DNA of 33,119 bases, from assembly GCA_900317545.1 (NCBI GenBank), contig ONHE01000056.1, positions 68,101 through 101,219 on the forward strand, read 5' to 3'. Shown here piece by piece: positions 16,121 to 24,629 of the stretch. The position numbers and the translations under genes were made by a program. The stretch comes from an uncultured Prevotella sp. (lineage in GTDB: Bacteria; Bacteroidota; Bacteroidia; Bacteroidales; Bacteroidaceae). Below the pieces are notes generated by a model. The model did not search any database. It saw only the letters and a list, made by a program, of their open reading frames with translations, and was not told the DNA's origin. How positions within the stretch are numbered: position 1 is the stretch's first letter; every line of letters begins with the position of its first letter.

Positions 16121-16430
16121 ATGAAACGCTCATCTCTCATCCCTCATCTCTCATCCCTTCATCCCTCATCCCTCATCAGTTTATCCCTCATCCCTCATCA
16201 GTTTATCCCTCATCCCTCATCAGTTTATCCCTCATCCCTCATCCCTTCATCCCTCATCCCTCATCAGTCCATCCCTCATCTCTCATCCCTTCATCCCTCA
16301 TCAGTACATCCCTCATCCCTCATCAGTTAATTCCTCATCCCTCATCAGTCCATCCCTCATCCCTCATCAGTCCATCCCTCATCTCTCATCCCTTCATCCC
16401 TTCATCCTTCATCTTCTCATCCCCTCATCG
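16121..16430. repeat. Pyrimidine-rich tandem repeat upstream of pyrH
   Basis: About 300 bp consist almost only of variants of the heptamer TCCCTCA, organised into a higher-order unit of 22 bp (CCCTCAT, CCCTCAT, CAGTTTAT). Three identical 22-mers stand in a row at 16163-16184, 16185-16206 and 16207-16228. Later copies end in CAGTCCAT, CAGTACAT or CAGTTAAT. C3 tracts at 16229-16231, 16236-16238, 16243-16245, 16251-16253 and 16258-16260, with loops of 4-5 nt, give a canonical G-quadruplex pattern on the minus strand. A degenerate ACTCATAA repeat follows up to the pyrH start. There are no spacers of the CRISPR kind. Confidence 0.95.
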
Positions 16431-16467
16431 ACTCATAAAAACTCAATAACTCATAAACTCATATCTT

Positions 16468-17178
16468 ATGTCAAGATTTAAACGAATCCTATTAAAGCTC
16501 TCCGGCGAAAGCCTGATGGGCAACCAGAGCTACGGCATCGACCCCGAGCGGCTGACGGATTATGCCCGTCAAATCAAGGAAGTGCACGACATGGGCGTGC
16601 AGATTGGTATTGTCATCGGCGGCGGAAACATCTTCCGCGGACTGAGCGGGAGCCAAAAAGGCTTCGATCGTGTCAAGGGCGACCAGATGGGGATGTGTGC
16701 CACGGTCATCAACTCATTGGCTCTGAGTTCCGCACTCGATGCGATTGGGGTCAAGAATAAAGTTCTGACGGCCATTCGCATGGAACCTATAGGCGAGTTT
16801 TACAGCAAGTGGAAAGCCATCGAGGCGATGGAGTCGGGTGCCGTCTGCATCTTCTCCGCAGGCACCGGCAGTCCCTATTTCACCACCGACACCGGCTCTT
16901 CGCTCCGCGGCATCGAGATCGAAGCCGACGTGATGCTTAAAGGTACGCGCGTCGACGGCGTCTACACCGCCGATCCGGAGAAAGATCCGACTGCCGTGAA
17001 GTTTGAGGAGATCACTTATAAGGAGGTGCTCGAGCGCGGACTGAAGGTGATGGACCTGACCGCCATCTGCATGTGCCAGGAGAACAACCTGCCCATCTAC
17101 GTGTTCAATATGGATGTTGTGGGCAACTTGAAAAAGGTGATGGAAGGCGCCGCCATCGGTACTTTGGTTCACAATTGA
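16468..17178 (+). CDS. pyrH: UMP kinase (uridylate kinase)
   Basis: PyrH converts UMP to UDP with ATP and is normally essential. The 236-residue amino-acid-kinase-fold protein shows KLSGESL near the N-terminus, IVIGGGNIFRG, the RVKGDQMGMCATVINSLAL segment, SAGTGSPYFTTDT and the ATP-site KGTRVDGVYTADP. All are typical of bacterial PyrH. No TAnnTTTG box lies between the tandem repeat and the ATG, so transcription may come from the yraN-birA promoter through the repeat, or from an unrecognised site within it. Strong inverted repeats follow the gene. Confidence 0.96.
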   Translation: MSRFKRILLKLSGESLMGNQSYGIDPERLTDYARQIKEVHDMGVQIGIVIGGGNIFRGLSGSQKGFDRVKGDQMGMCATVINSLALSSALDAIGVKNKVLTAIRMEPIGEFYSKWKAIEAMESGAVCIFSAGTGSPYFTTDTGSSLRGIEIEADVMLKGTRVDGVYTADPEKDPTAVKFEEITYKEVLERGLKVMDLTAICMCQENNLPIYVFNMDVVGNLKKVMEGAAIGTLVHN

Positions 17179-17216
17179 TATAGCTCATCCTAACCATTTG
17201 ATAATCAAATTGTTGC

Positions 17217-17297
17217 CGGAGCTATCCTTTGGGCCGTCCAAAGCATAGCTCCGGGCGCTCCGGATGATAGCTTTCGGCGGCCCAAAGGATAGCTCCG
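17217..17297. repeat. Perfect 20-bp inverted repeat (hairpin) after pyrH
   Basis: GGAGCTATCCTTTGGGCCG (17218-17236) is matched exactly by CGGCCCAAAGGATAGCTCC (17278-17296), with one more pair outside it. The 41-nt loop itself contains related words (ATAGCTCCG, GATAGCTTTCGG). CGCTCC at 17256-17261 could instead pair with GGAGCG at 17301-17306, so alternative folds exist. It may end pyrH transcripts, but no T-run follows. Confidence 0.8.
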
Positions 17298-17416
17298 CGC
17301 GGAGCGTATGATAACTTCGCTTCTGCGAGGGTGTTTCCCTTGGGCATTTCGGACCAGTAGGAAGCCGTCCGTTCTTTGATGTTTGCCCAGTTTTATACGA
17401 ATATCAGGCACATTGC

Positions 17417-17480
17417 GGACGGGCACAAGGCCCGCCCGAAACAATCCTTTGGAATAAACACATTTGGCATGTGCCCGTCC
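17417..17480. repeat. GC-rich 10-bp inverted repeat
   Basis: GGACGGGCAC (17417-17426) and GTGCCCGTCC (17471-17480) are exact inverted copies 44 nt apart. The left arm continues into AAGGCCCGCCC. It is probably part of a dispersed intergenic repeat; no gene function is suggested. Confidence 0.6.
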
Positions 17481-17650
17481 CTCGTCAATCGGTCGCGTAA
17501 TATATATAAGGTACGCGGGCATACGCAGACAACCCGTCGGAATGATGATCCGGGGCATACCGACGCAATAAAAATACGACGTACGTAAAAATAATGGTAA
17601 AAGGCTGTGGGTTACGGGATGCGTGCATCCCTTTCGGGAAATAGCAACGA

Positions 17651-17890
17651 CTATGCCTCTTCTTCAAAATCGACGTATTCCCCTTCGTCTTTGGGAATGA
17701 TTTTCTTATGGACTTCGTCCGGATGACGACGGTCTATCACGGTCTGTCGGTCGCTTTTAGGACGCTCGGCAGTCGTCTGACGAAACTGGCGCGTAATGTT
17801 CTTGAACCGCTTGACGATGAAGTAGAGGATGAAAATACCCATGACAAGCACAAACAGAAAGCTGATCAGCAAAAAGCGGAGGAGGATCAT
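17651..17890 (-). CDS. DUF4834-like small membrane protein
   Basis: This 79-residue protein has a single N-terminal membrane segment (residues about 4-26, LLRFLLISFLFVLVMGIFILYFIV). A basic stretch follows (KRFKNITRQFRQ), then a hydrophilic tail ending in the acidic EGEYVDFEEEA. Size, layout and the C-terminal YVDFEE motif match the Bacteroidota family DUF4834, whose function is unknown. It starts 3 nt after pssA and is the last gene of the psd-pssA unit, a position that hints at a membrane-related role without proving it. Confidence 0.75.
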   Translation of the reverse strand: MILLRFLLISFLFVLVMGIFILYFIVKRFKNITRQFRQTTAERPKSDRQTVIDRRHPDEVHKKIIPKDEGEYVDFEEEA

Positions 17891-17893
17891 GAG

Positions 17894-18610
17894 CTATCGT
17901 TTGGGGGTTTGCAGGTGGGCGAAAAGGGAAATGCCGACATAGAGCGGCACGATAACGGCGAAGGCGTTGAGGCGGAACAGCGCCAGCAGGGGGATGCAGA
18001 TGCCCAAGAAGACATATCTGATCTCATTGCCTGACCATTTCCAATGCTTGAATTTAAGGGCAAACATCGGGATCTCCGCGATCAACAGCCAACTGCTGAA
18101 GCAGATCATCAGCAGGAGCACGGGCAACGACCAGGTGCCTGATTCGAACCATGTCGCCCCGCCTGTCATCAAGGATCCCCAGAAGAGCGCATTGGCGGGG
18201 GTGGGCAGTCCGATAAATCCCATCGTCTGGCGTTGGTCTAAATTGAACTTCGCAAGACGTAAGGCGGAGAATGCCGCGATCAGAAAGGCTGCGAAAGGAA
18301 GCAGGCCTCGCCATGGCTCCAAGACGGCGGGATAGTCGATGACACGCAGTTCGGAGAAGATGATCGTGGCCGGAACGACGCCGAAAGTCACATCGTCGGC
18401 CAGCGAGTCGAGCTCTTTGCCGATGGGGGAGGAGACATGCAGCAGGCGCGCCACCATGCCGTCGAAGAAGTCGAACACAGCTCCGATGATCATCCAGACC
18501 AAGGCCCATCGGGCGTCACCATGAATGGCAAACGTCATGGCGATGCAGCCCGAGATGAGGTTGCTGCATGTCAGCATGTTGGGGATATTTCTTTTGATCA
18601 TGTCGGCCAT
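17894..18610 (-). CDS. pssA: CDP-diacylglycerol--serine O-phosphatidyltransferase
   Basis: The enzyme makes phosphatidylserine from CDP-diacylglycerol and L-serine in the inner membrane. The 238-residue protein contains the full CDP-alcohol phosphotransferase motif D50-G51-x2-A54-R55-x8-G64-x3-D68-x3-D72, and about eight hydrophobic segments. It lies 28 bp after psd, which decarboxylates its product. The gene order psd-pssA-DUF4834 on one strand forms a phosphatidylethanolamine pathway unit. Confidence 0.95.
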   Translation of the reverse strand: MADMIKRNIPNMLTCSNLISGCIAMTFAIHGDARWALVWMIIGAVFDFFDGMVARLLHVSSPIGKELDSLADDVTFGVVPATIIFSELRVIDYPAVLEPWRGLLPFAAFLIAAFSALRLAKFNLDQRQTMGFIGLPTPANALFWGSLMTGGATWFESGTWSLPVLLLMICFSSWLLIAEIPMFALKFKHWKWSGNEIRYVFLGICIPLLALFRLNAFAVIVPLYVGISLFAHLQTPKR

Positions 18611-18638
18611 ACGGATCAGCAGTTGTTCGGTGTCTTTT

Positions 18639-19328
18639 CTATTTCAGTCGGGCAAGTACCGTGAGGTCGCCTGTGGTGGATTGTCCCATCTTGACGCACA
18701 CTTCGCTGCCCACAGGGAGGAAGACATCCACGCGCGAACCTAACTTGATGAACCCCAAGTGCTCGTCGATATAGCAGTCTTCACCTTCCTTGGCGTAGGT
18801 CACGATGCGTCTGGCCACGGCTCCGGCGATCTGCCTGCAAAGGATGTCGACACCGTCTGGCGTCGTGATCATCACGTCGGCGTGCTCGTTTTCCTCACTT
18901 GCCTTTGGCAGCCAAGCCTTGTGATAGTTGCCGTCGAAGTGCTTGACGAACTTCACTTTGCCGTCGACCGGGAACCAGTTGGCATGTACATTCCAGAGGC
19001 TCATGAAGATGCTGATCATCAGACGAGGTTCATGAAAGTATTCGTTTTCTTCCACTTCCTCGATTACGACGACTTTCCCGTCAGCCGGAGCGACGACTAA
19101 TTTGTCCGTGTCTTCATCCTTGAAGTAGCGGATGGGACATCGGTAGAAGTTGACTGTGATGCTATACAGAATCGTTGCTATGGTCGCGAAACACCAGAAA
19201 AAGGTCTTGTTGTCTAATCTCCAGAGCAGCAGGGCGATGGCTGCGCCGATGATCAAGCTGTAGATCAATGTGTCGGTCCCTTCCCGATGTATACGGATTT
19301 TTTTCAATTTCTTTATTTTATTGCCCAT
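18639..19328 (-). CDS. psd: Phosphatidylserine decarboxylase family protein
   Basis: This enzyme forms phosphatidylethanolamine from phosphatidylserine using a pyruvoyl group. The 229-residue protein is of the short Psd-A type. It has a membrane segment pair at about 22-60, then APADGKVV at 80-87, [18 protein letters not shown] at about 106-123, and the self-cleavage site LGS at 196-198, where Ser198 would become the pyruvoyl group. A good promoter (19355-19385) precedes it, divergent from dnaE. Confidence 0.95.
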   Translation of the reverse strand: MGNKIKKLKKIRIHREGTDTLIYSLIIGAAIALLLWRLDNKTFFWCFATIATILYSITVNFYRCPIRYFKDEDTDKLVVAPADGKVVVIEEVEENEYFHEPRLMISIFMSLWNVHANWFPVDGKVKFVKHFDGNYHKAWLPKASEENEHADVMITTPDGVDILCRQIAGAVARRIVTYAKEGEDCYIDEHLGFIKLGSRVDVFLPVGSEVCVKMGQSTTGDLTVLARLK

Positions 19329-19354
19329 AGTAGCGTGATGGTTCGAAGTTGTTG

Positions 19355-19385
19355 CAAAGGTAAGTGTTTTTTGTTATTACAGCAA
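19355..19385 (-). promoter_or_regulatory. Promoter of psd (TTG-20-TACCTTTG)
   Basis: On the minus strand TTG (19383-19385) and TACCTTTG (19355-19362) are 20 nt apart. The psd ATG lies 26 nt downstream of the -7 box. It should drive psd-pssA-DUF4834. Confidence 0.7.
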
Positions 19386-19426
19386 ATTTTTATCCCGTTT
19401 CTTTTGGCTATGTCGCCCATTCGTCG

Positions 19427-19434
19427 TAACTTTA
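19427..19434 (+). promoter_or_regulatory. Possible -7 box of dnaE (TAACTTTA)
   Basis: TAACTTTA differs from TAnnTTTG only at the last base, and a TTG lies 17 nt before it (19404-19406 region). It ends 12 nt before the first ATG and 30 nt before the second, so it bears on which dnaE start is used. Confidence 0.4.
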
Positions 19435-19446
19435 CACCTCAAATCA

Positions 19447-22400
19447 ATGGCGAAGATTAGCAGAATGGAAGATTTCGTACACCTACACGTACACACCCAT
19501 TATTCTATATTGGACGGACAGTCGAAGATTAACAATCTGGTCGACAAGGCTGTTGCCGACGGCATGAAAGGTATGGCTATCACCGATCATGGCGTCATGT
19601 ATGGTATCAAGGAGTTTGCCGACTATTGCGCCAAGATCAACAAGAAGCGGAAGGCTGAGGGCCTGGACCCTTTCAAGCCGATATTCGGTTGCGAAATGTA
19701 TGTCGCACACCGCAGGAAGGAAGACAAGGTGAAGGAAAAGGGCGACAATTCGGGCTATCACCTGATCGTCTTGGCGAAGAACTACAACGGCTATAAGAAC
19801 CTCATCAAGCTCGTGTCACGTGCATGGATCGACGGCTATTACTACAGACCGCGTACCGACAGGCAGGATCTGGAGCGCTATCATGAGGACTTGATCGTGT
19901 GCTCGGCATGTCTGGCGGGCGAGATCCCGTCAAAGATCCTCAGGGGAGACATTGCGGGCGCACGCGAGGCATGTGAGTGGTATCAGCGCGTCTTCGGATC
20001 TGACTTCTACTTGGAACTGCAGCGTCACGAGGTCAAAGATCCTCACCTCATCGCCAACAGGGAGGTCTATCCCTATCAGGTGAAGGCAAACAAGGTGCTC
20101 GTCGAACTGGCTAAGGAGTACAGCATCAAGCTGGTCTGCTCCAACGACTGCCACTTCGAGAATAAGGAAACAGCCGAGGCCCACGACCATTTGCTGTGTC
20201 TGTCGACCCAGAAAGACCTCGATGACCCGCAACGATTGCGCTATACGAAGCAGGAATGGTTCAAAACGCGCGAGGAGATGAATGAAATCTTTGCGGCAGA
20301 CCTGCCCGAAGCCTTGTCCAACACATTGGAGATCCTGGACAAGGTGGAGATTTACAGCATTGATCATGGTCCCATCATGCCCTTCTTCCCAATCCCCGAG
20401 CGTTTCGGAACGGAAGAGCAGTGGAGGCAGAAGTTCACGGAAGCAGACCTCTATAAGGAGTTCACGTCTGACGAGAACGGGCAGAACCCGCTTCCGGAGG
20501 CTGAAGCCAAGGCTGTCATTGACCGTCTGGGGGGCTACGACAAGATCTATCGCATCAAGTTTGAAGCCGACTATCTTGCCCATCTTGCCTACAAAGGCGC
20601 GGAGAAGTGCTATGGCGTACCGATTCCGCAGGAGGTCGACGAGCATATCCGGTTTGAGCTCCATGTCATGAAGACCATGGGTTTCCCGGGCTATTTCCTG
20701 ATCGTTCAGGACTTCATCAATGCCGCCCGGACAGAGCTCGGCGTGTGGGTCGGCCCCGGACGAGGCTCTGCGGCAGGCTCGGTGGTGGCCTATTGCCTCG
20801 GCATCACAAAGATCGATCCGCTGAAGTACGACCTGCTGTTCGAGCGATTCCTCAATCCCGACCGTGTCAACCTGCCTGATATCGACACCGACTTCGACGA
20901 TGACGGGCGCGGAAAGGTGCTCCGTTGGGTCATGGATAAATACGGACACGAAAACTGCGCGCATATCATCACCTATCAGGCCATGGCCACCAAAAACTCT
21001 ATCAAGGACGTGGCGCGGGTCGAGAAACTGCCTTTGGAGCGGTCGAACGCACTCTGCAAGGCGATCCCCGACCGCTTGCCGGGCGACCTGAAGATGAATC
21101 TGACAAATGCAATCAAATGCACGCCGGAGCTGAGAGAAGCGGAAGCCTCGCTCGATCCGCGTGAGAGCAACACCATCAAGTATGCCAAGATGCTTGAAGG
21201 AACAGTCCGCGGAACCGGCTTACATGCCTGCGGGTTCATCATCTGCAGGGATCCGATTAGCGATTGGGTACCGGTTTCGACGGCCGATGACCCCGACTTC
21301 CCTGGCATGAAGACTGATGTGACCCAATATGACGGGCACGTTATCGAGTCGACAGGACTGATCAAGATGGACTTCCTGGGACTCAAGACGCTCTCGGAGT
21401 TGAAGGAAGCTTGCCACGTCGTCAAGCAAACGACGGGAGAAGACGTGGATCTTGATCATATCCCGCTTGATGACGCGCTGACCTATAAGCTGTATCAGGA
21501 GGGACGGACCATCGGAACTTTCCAGTTTGAATCACCCGGCATGCAGAAGTATCTGCGTGAACTCCACCCGACAGTCTTTGAAGATCTGATCGCGATGAAC
21601 GCGCTCTACCGCCCCGGACCTATGGATTACATTCCCGAATTCATCAAACGTAAGAACGACCCGTCGCTGGTCTCCTACGACATCCCCTGCATGGAGAAGT
21701 ATCTGAAGGATACTTACGGCATCACCGTCTATCAAGAGCAGGTGATGCTCCTGTCACGTCAGTTGGCAGGATTCACACGCGGCGAGAGCGACGCGTTGCG
21801 TAAAGCGATGGGCAAGAAGAAAAAGGACATCGTCGATGCGATGCGTCCGAAGTTCCTGAAGCAAGGCGCCGCCAACGGGCATGATACGAAAGTGCTGGAG
21901 AAAATATGGGGTGACTGGGAAAAATTTGCATCCTACGCGTTCAATAAGTCGCACGCTACGTGCTACAGTTGGGTCGCTTACCAGACGGCATACATGAAGG
22001 CCCATTATCCGGCAGCATTTATGGCGGCGCTGATGACACGTCGTTTCAGCCAGATCACCGAGATCACCAAGCTCATGGAAGAATGCAAGTCGATGGGCAT
22101 CTCCACGCTCGGACCTGACGTGAACGAGAGCTACAGTGCTTTCGGTGTCAACAAGCAGGGTGAGATCCGATTCGGGCTGTCGGCCATCAAGGGCATGGGC
22201 GAGGCTGCCGCCGAGGCCATCGTCAACGAGCGGATGACCAACGGACCCTACAAGGATATCTACGATTTCGCCGAGCGGGTAGACTTCCGGAGCGTCAACC
22301 GCAAGGCTTTCGAAAGCCTGGCCTATAGCGGAGGCTTTGACGGATTCGGCCTCCGGAGGGAGCAATACTTCGAGCCCAACGCCAAGGGAGAAATCTTCTT

Positions 22401-23187
22401 GGACCAGATCGTGCGCTATGGACAGAAGTTCCAGGAGAGCAAAGCCGAGGCCGCTCTGTCGCTCTTCGGCGACGGAGCCATCGGTATCGCCAAGCCGAAA
22501 GCACCGGCAGGCGAGACATGGAACACGCTGGAGAAACTTAACAAGGAACGCGAGTTGGTCGGGATCTATCTCTCGGCTCATCCGTTGGACGACTACAGCG
22601 TCGTGCTCCACAACATGTGCAACGTCCACTGCCCCGATCTGAAAGGACGTGACACCAACTTTGCCGAAATGGCAGCATTGGAGACGGTTACCTTCGGCGG
22701 CATCGTCACCGATGTGAAGGAACGCTTCTCCTCACGCACCAACAAGCCTTTTGGCATCGTGACCATAGAAGATTACGACGGAAACGGCGAGATCACGCTC
22801 TTTGATGAAGACTGGGCCAAGTGGAGCGGCATGCTCAAGAAGGAATACACCGTCTATGTGACAGCCAAAAGTGTGCAGCGCTTCCGCAACAGTGACTCCT
22901 ACCAGTTGGTGATCCAGAACATAGAGTTCCTCAGTGACGTCAAGCGCAACCGCATCGAAAAGTTCACCATCACCATCGACACCAACCATGTCGATGATGC
23001 GGTGGTCAACGATCTGATGACCGTTGTAGCCGACAATCCGGGCAACACGCAGCTTTTCCTAAACCTAATCAATCCCGAAACCAACGAAAGTGTGCTCCTG
23101 CGGTCCAACGGGAAGAGGATCAACCTCAACCAATCCGTGCTCCTCTTCGTCGACGAAAATCCCTTCATGAAGTGTCATGTCAATTAA
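19447..23187 (+). CDS. dnaE: DNA polymerase III subunit alpha
   Basis: This is the replicative polymerase catalytic subunit, 1246 residues. It starts with the PHP domain (HLHVHTHYSILDG at 12-24). The C-family polymerase palm follows: GPGRGSAAGSVVAYCLGI, the catalytic pair PDIDTDFDD (D480 and D482) and the third aspartate in KMDFLGLKTL (D642). Fingers, tandem helix-hairpin-helix and a C-terminal OB fold (about 1080-1160) complete the DnaE1 order. The first ATG (19447) gives MAKISRMEDFVHLH; the second, at 19465 (MEDFVHLHVH), is the usual family start and is equally possible. It is divergent from psd, with trxA 78 bp downstream under its own promoter. Confidence 0.97.
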   Translation: MAKISRMEDFVHLHVHTHYSILDGQSKINNLVDKAVADGMKGMAITDHGVMYGIKEFADYCAKINKKRKAEGLDPFKPIFGCEMYVAHRRKEDKVKEKGDNSGYHLIVLAKNYNGYKNLIKLVSRAWIDGYYYRPRTDRQDLERYHEDLIVCSACLAGEIPSKILRGDIAGAREACEWYQRVFGSDFYLELQRHEVKDPHLIANREVYPYQVKANKVLVELAKEYSIKLVCSNDCHFENKETAEAHDHLLCLSTQKDLDDPQRLRYTKQEWFKTREEMNEIFAADLPEALSNTLEILDKVEIYSIDHGPIMPFFPIPERFGTEEQWRQKFTEADLYKEFTSDENGQNPLPEAEAKAVIDRLGGYDKIYRIKFEADYLAHLAYKGAEKCYGVPIPQEVDEHIRFELHVMKTMGFPGYFLIVQDFINAARTELGVWVGPGRGSAAGSVVAYCLGITKIDPLKYDLLFERFLNPDRVNLPDIDTDFDDDGRGKVLRWVMDKYGHENCAHIITYQAMATKNSIKDVARVEKLPLERSNALCKAIPDRLPGDLKMNLTNAIKCTPELREAEASLDPRESNTIKYAKMLEGTVRGTGLHACGFIICRDPISDWVPVSTADDPDFPGMKTDVTQYDGHVIESTGLIKMDFLGLKTLSELKEACHVVKQTTGEDVDLDHIPLDDALTYKLYQEGRTIGTFQFESPGMQKYLRELHPTVFEDLIAMNALYRPGPMDYIPEFIKRKNDPSLVSYDIPCMEKYLKDTYGITVYQEQVMLLSRQLAGFTRGESDALRKAMGKKKKDIVDAMRPKFLKQGAANGHDTKVLEKIWGDWEKFASYAFNKSHATCYSWVAYQTAYMKAHYPAAFMAALMTRRFSQITEITKLMEECKSMGISTLGPDVNESYSAFGVNKQGEIRFGLSAIKGMGEAAAEAIVNERMTNGPYKDIYDFAERVDFRSVNRKAFESLAYSGGFDGFGLRREQYFEPNAKGEIFLDQIVRYGQKFQESKAEAALSLFGDGAIGIAKPKAPAGETWNTLEKLNKERELVGIYLSAHPLDDYSVVLHNMCNVHCPDLKGRDTNFAEMAALETVTFGGIVTDVKERFSSRTNKPFGIVTIEDYDGNGEITLFDEDWAKWSGMLKKEYTVYVTAKSVQRFRNSDSYQLVIQNIEFLSDVKRNRIEKFTITIDTNHVDDAVVNDLMTVVADNPGNTQLFLNLINPETNESVLLRSNGKRINLNQSVLLFVDENPFMKCHVN

Positions 23188-23201
23188 TCTTGGCATAATG
23201 T

Positions 23202-23232
23202 TTGTCCGTTCAGAGATAAATGATTATTTTTG
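23202..23232 (+). promoter_or_regulatory. Promoter of trxA (TTG-20-TATTTTTG)
   Basis: TTG at 23202-23204 and TATTTTTG at 23225-23232 are 20 nt apart. The -7 box overlaps an in-frame ATG-like upstream start at 23230, so that start cannot be used and translation should begin at 23266. Confidence 0.7.
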
Positions 23233-23265
23233 CAGAAACATAAGAACATTCAAATTTTAAACGCA

Positions 23266-23580
23266 ATGGAAGTAGAAATCACCACCAAAAATTTCGAGAG
23301 TTACAAGAACGGAGATCTGCCGTTGGTCGTAGATCTTTGGGCCACATGGTGCGGGCCCTGCCGCATGGTCGCCCCGATCATTTCAGAGTTGGCTGCTGAC
23401 TATGACGGAAAGATCGTCGTAGGCAAGTGCGACGTAGAGGAGAACGACGACATCGCCATGGAATATGGCATCCGTAACATTCCGACCATCCTCTTCTTCA
23501 AAGGCGGAAAGTTGGTTGACAAGTTTGTAGGAGCTGCCAACAAGACTACTTTGGACGAAAAATTCAAGGCACTGCTCTAA
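23266..23580 (+). CDS. trxA: Thioredoxin
   Basis: This 104-residue cytoplasmic disulfide reductase has the active site WCGPC in LWATWCGPCRMVAP, the conserved cis-proline in IRNIPTILFFKGG, and the usual thioredoxin length with no signal peptide. The chosen start MEVEITTKNFE gives the canonical N-terminus; a longer frame from 23230 would start within the promoter. A stem-loop follows at 23608. Confidence 0.95.
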   Translation: MEVEITTKNFESYKNGDLPLVVDLWATWCGPCRMVAPIISELAADYDGKIVVGKCDVEENDDIAMEYGIRNIPTILFFKGGKLVDKFVGAANKTTLDEKFKALL

Positions 23581-23607
23581 ATTGGGTGGTCTGCGAAAAA
23601 AAGCCGG

Positions 23608-23652
23608 AGAGGCAGAAGGAGAACGGTCGGTGACCGCCTCTTTCTGCCTCTT
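23608..23652 (+). terminator. Terminator of trxA
   Basis: GAGGCAGAA (23609-23617) pairs with TTCTGCCTC (23642-23650), with an inner stem CGGTC-GGT-GACCG. The structure is followed by TTACCTTATCC. It begins 28 nt after the trxA stop codon. Confidence 0.65.
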
Positions 23653-24318
23653 ACCTTATCCACTCCGCCATCTATACTGTCCGACAGACGGTAAAGCCTC
23701 CCACGAATGATCTCTTTTTCGGACATTTTCTTACGTGCGATCATGCGCTCTGGATCATCATGCTTTCAAATTATAACTGATGCATCATCCCTGCGTGCAT
23801 GTTCTGCTTCATCGTCGCCAAAGATGTCGAAATTTTGCAAACCATAGATGACAAAAGCGCATCGTTATTGAAAAAAACACGCTGATAATGAAAATAATGT
23901 GCTTATAATTTCATAGTATGGAATATTATGTCTAATTTAACCCCCGAAATCAGTTAACAGAAATGATCACAGGAGATTTTGGGAGCATGCCCAATAGGTC
24001 TCTCTGAGGAAAAACGCTCTTTAAAAAAATTAGGACATCATGCTCTTGACAGGAACCGGAGATGCGTCCCTGTTCACGGCACGGAAAGTGCAAGACCCGC
24101 CGTTGGCGTTCGTCAGTTTTGGAGATGCCTCCGATGATGGACGAAGACGGATTGAAAGTCTTTGTGAAAAGAATATTATCGGACATGTGGCAGGATGATC
24201 CGTCCGTCTTAGAGAACTGATCAGGTGGAATCCGCCCGTCACTTTGTGACATGAAGGAAACAGCATCAGATTCTGTACAACTAACATATATTTCATTTAA
24301 AGTTAATATTTGTCTAAT
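23653..24318. other. Long noncoding region upstream of the citrate lyase operon
   Basis: No supported gene lies in these 666 bp. An AT-rich stretch (about 23860-23940) resembles a promoter or regulatory zone. A perfect GTCAC-TTT-GTGAC (24238-24250) lies about 70 nt before the citD start and could be an operator. Promoter candidates are TATATTTC (24287-24294) and TAATATTTG (24304-24312); neither has a good TTG upstream. Two overlapping reading frames on the minus strand show no family features. Confidence 0.55.
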
Positions 24319-24597
24319 ATGGAAATGAAAAATGCGTATGCCGGAACAATGGAATCCGGTGACATCTTCATCCAGATTTCACCCTCAAACGAAGAGGGGG
24401 TGCAAATCAATCTTGAGAGTTCGGTGGAGTATCAGTTCGGCGGACAGATCAGGAAAGTAATCAGCGAAACGCTCAAAGAATTGGGTATCAAACAAGCCAC
24501 GGTGAAAGCTGTGGACAAAGGAGCACTCGACTGCACCATCAAAGCCAGAGTCACCACAGCCGTTGTACGTGCCACCGGCAAAGATGTGTGGGCATGA
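24319..24597 (+). CDS. citD: Citrate lyase gamma subunit (acyl carrier protein)
   Basis: This 92-residue carrier subunit bears the 2'-(5''-phosphoribosyl)-3'-dephospho-CoA group of citrate lyase. Its AGTMESGDIFIQI segment matches the E. coli CitD AGTLESGD region and puts the modified serine at Ser13. The second half has VEYQFGGQIRKVI and DKGALDCTIKARV, both typical of the family. The ATG at 24319 is used; the preceding TTG codon in frame lies within the promoter candidate. First gene of the cit operon. Confidence 0.95.
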   Translation: MEMKNAYAGTMESGDIFIQISPSNEEGVQINLESSVEYQFGGQIRKVISETLKELGIKQATVKAVDKGALDCTIKARVTTAVVRATGKDVWA

Positions 24598-24629
24598 GAC
24601 TGTAAGTTAACATTTAGATTCATACGACT

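Larger units (their letters stand above)
17179..17650. other. Noncoding region after pyrH with several inverted repeats
   Basis: No convincing gene lies in these 472 bp. The region holds a 15-bp palindrome (ATTTGATAATCAAAT, 17196-17210), a 20-bp inverted repeat (17217-17297), a 14-bp palindrome (GCTCCGCGCGGAGC, 17292-17305) and a GC-rich inverted repeat (17417-17480). The remainder is composed of GC-rich fragments such as GACGGGCACAAGGCCCGCC, of a kind I recall from Bacteroidota intergenic repeats. It may be a decayed repeat cluster. Confidence 0.7.

Noticed and set aside
16121-16330. Open frame of 69 codons within the repeat before pyrH
   Set aside because: Its sequence (Ser, Leu, Ile, Pro, His only) is a direct read of the TCCCTCA repeat; the repeat is open in this frame by composition, with no ribosome binding or homology support.
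16121-16430. CRISPR array
   Set aside because: Units follow each other without unique spacers of constant length, and no cas genes are nearby.
17205-17558. Minus-strand frame of 117 codons after pyrH
   Set aside because: It covers the inverted repeats and GC-rich intergenic repeat fragments; low-quality composition, no domain, no promoter.
19930-20964. 344-codon frame antisense to dnaE (also 21754-22629)
   Set aside because: Opposite-strand shadows caused by codon use of a well-supported gene; no family features.
23230-23265. N-terminal extension of thioredoxin
   Set aside because: The upstream start codon lies within the TATTTTTG promoter box, so it would not be in the message.
23950-24296. 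Two overlapping minus-strand frames upstream of citD
   Set aside because: No recognisable motifs or promoters, and they would lie across the likely control region of the cit operon.
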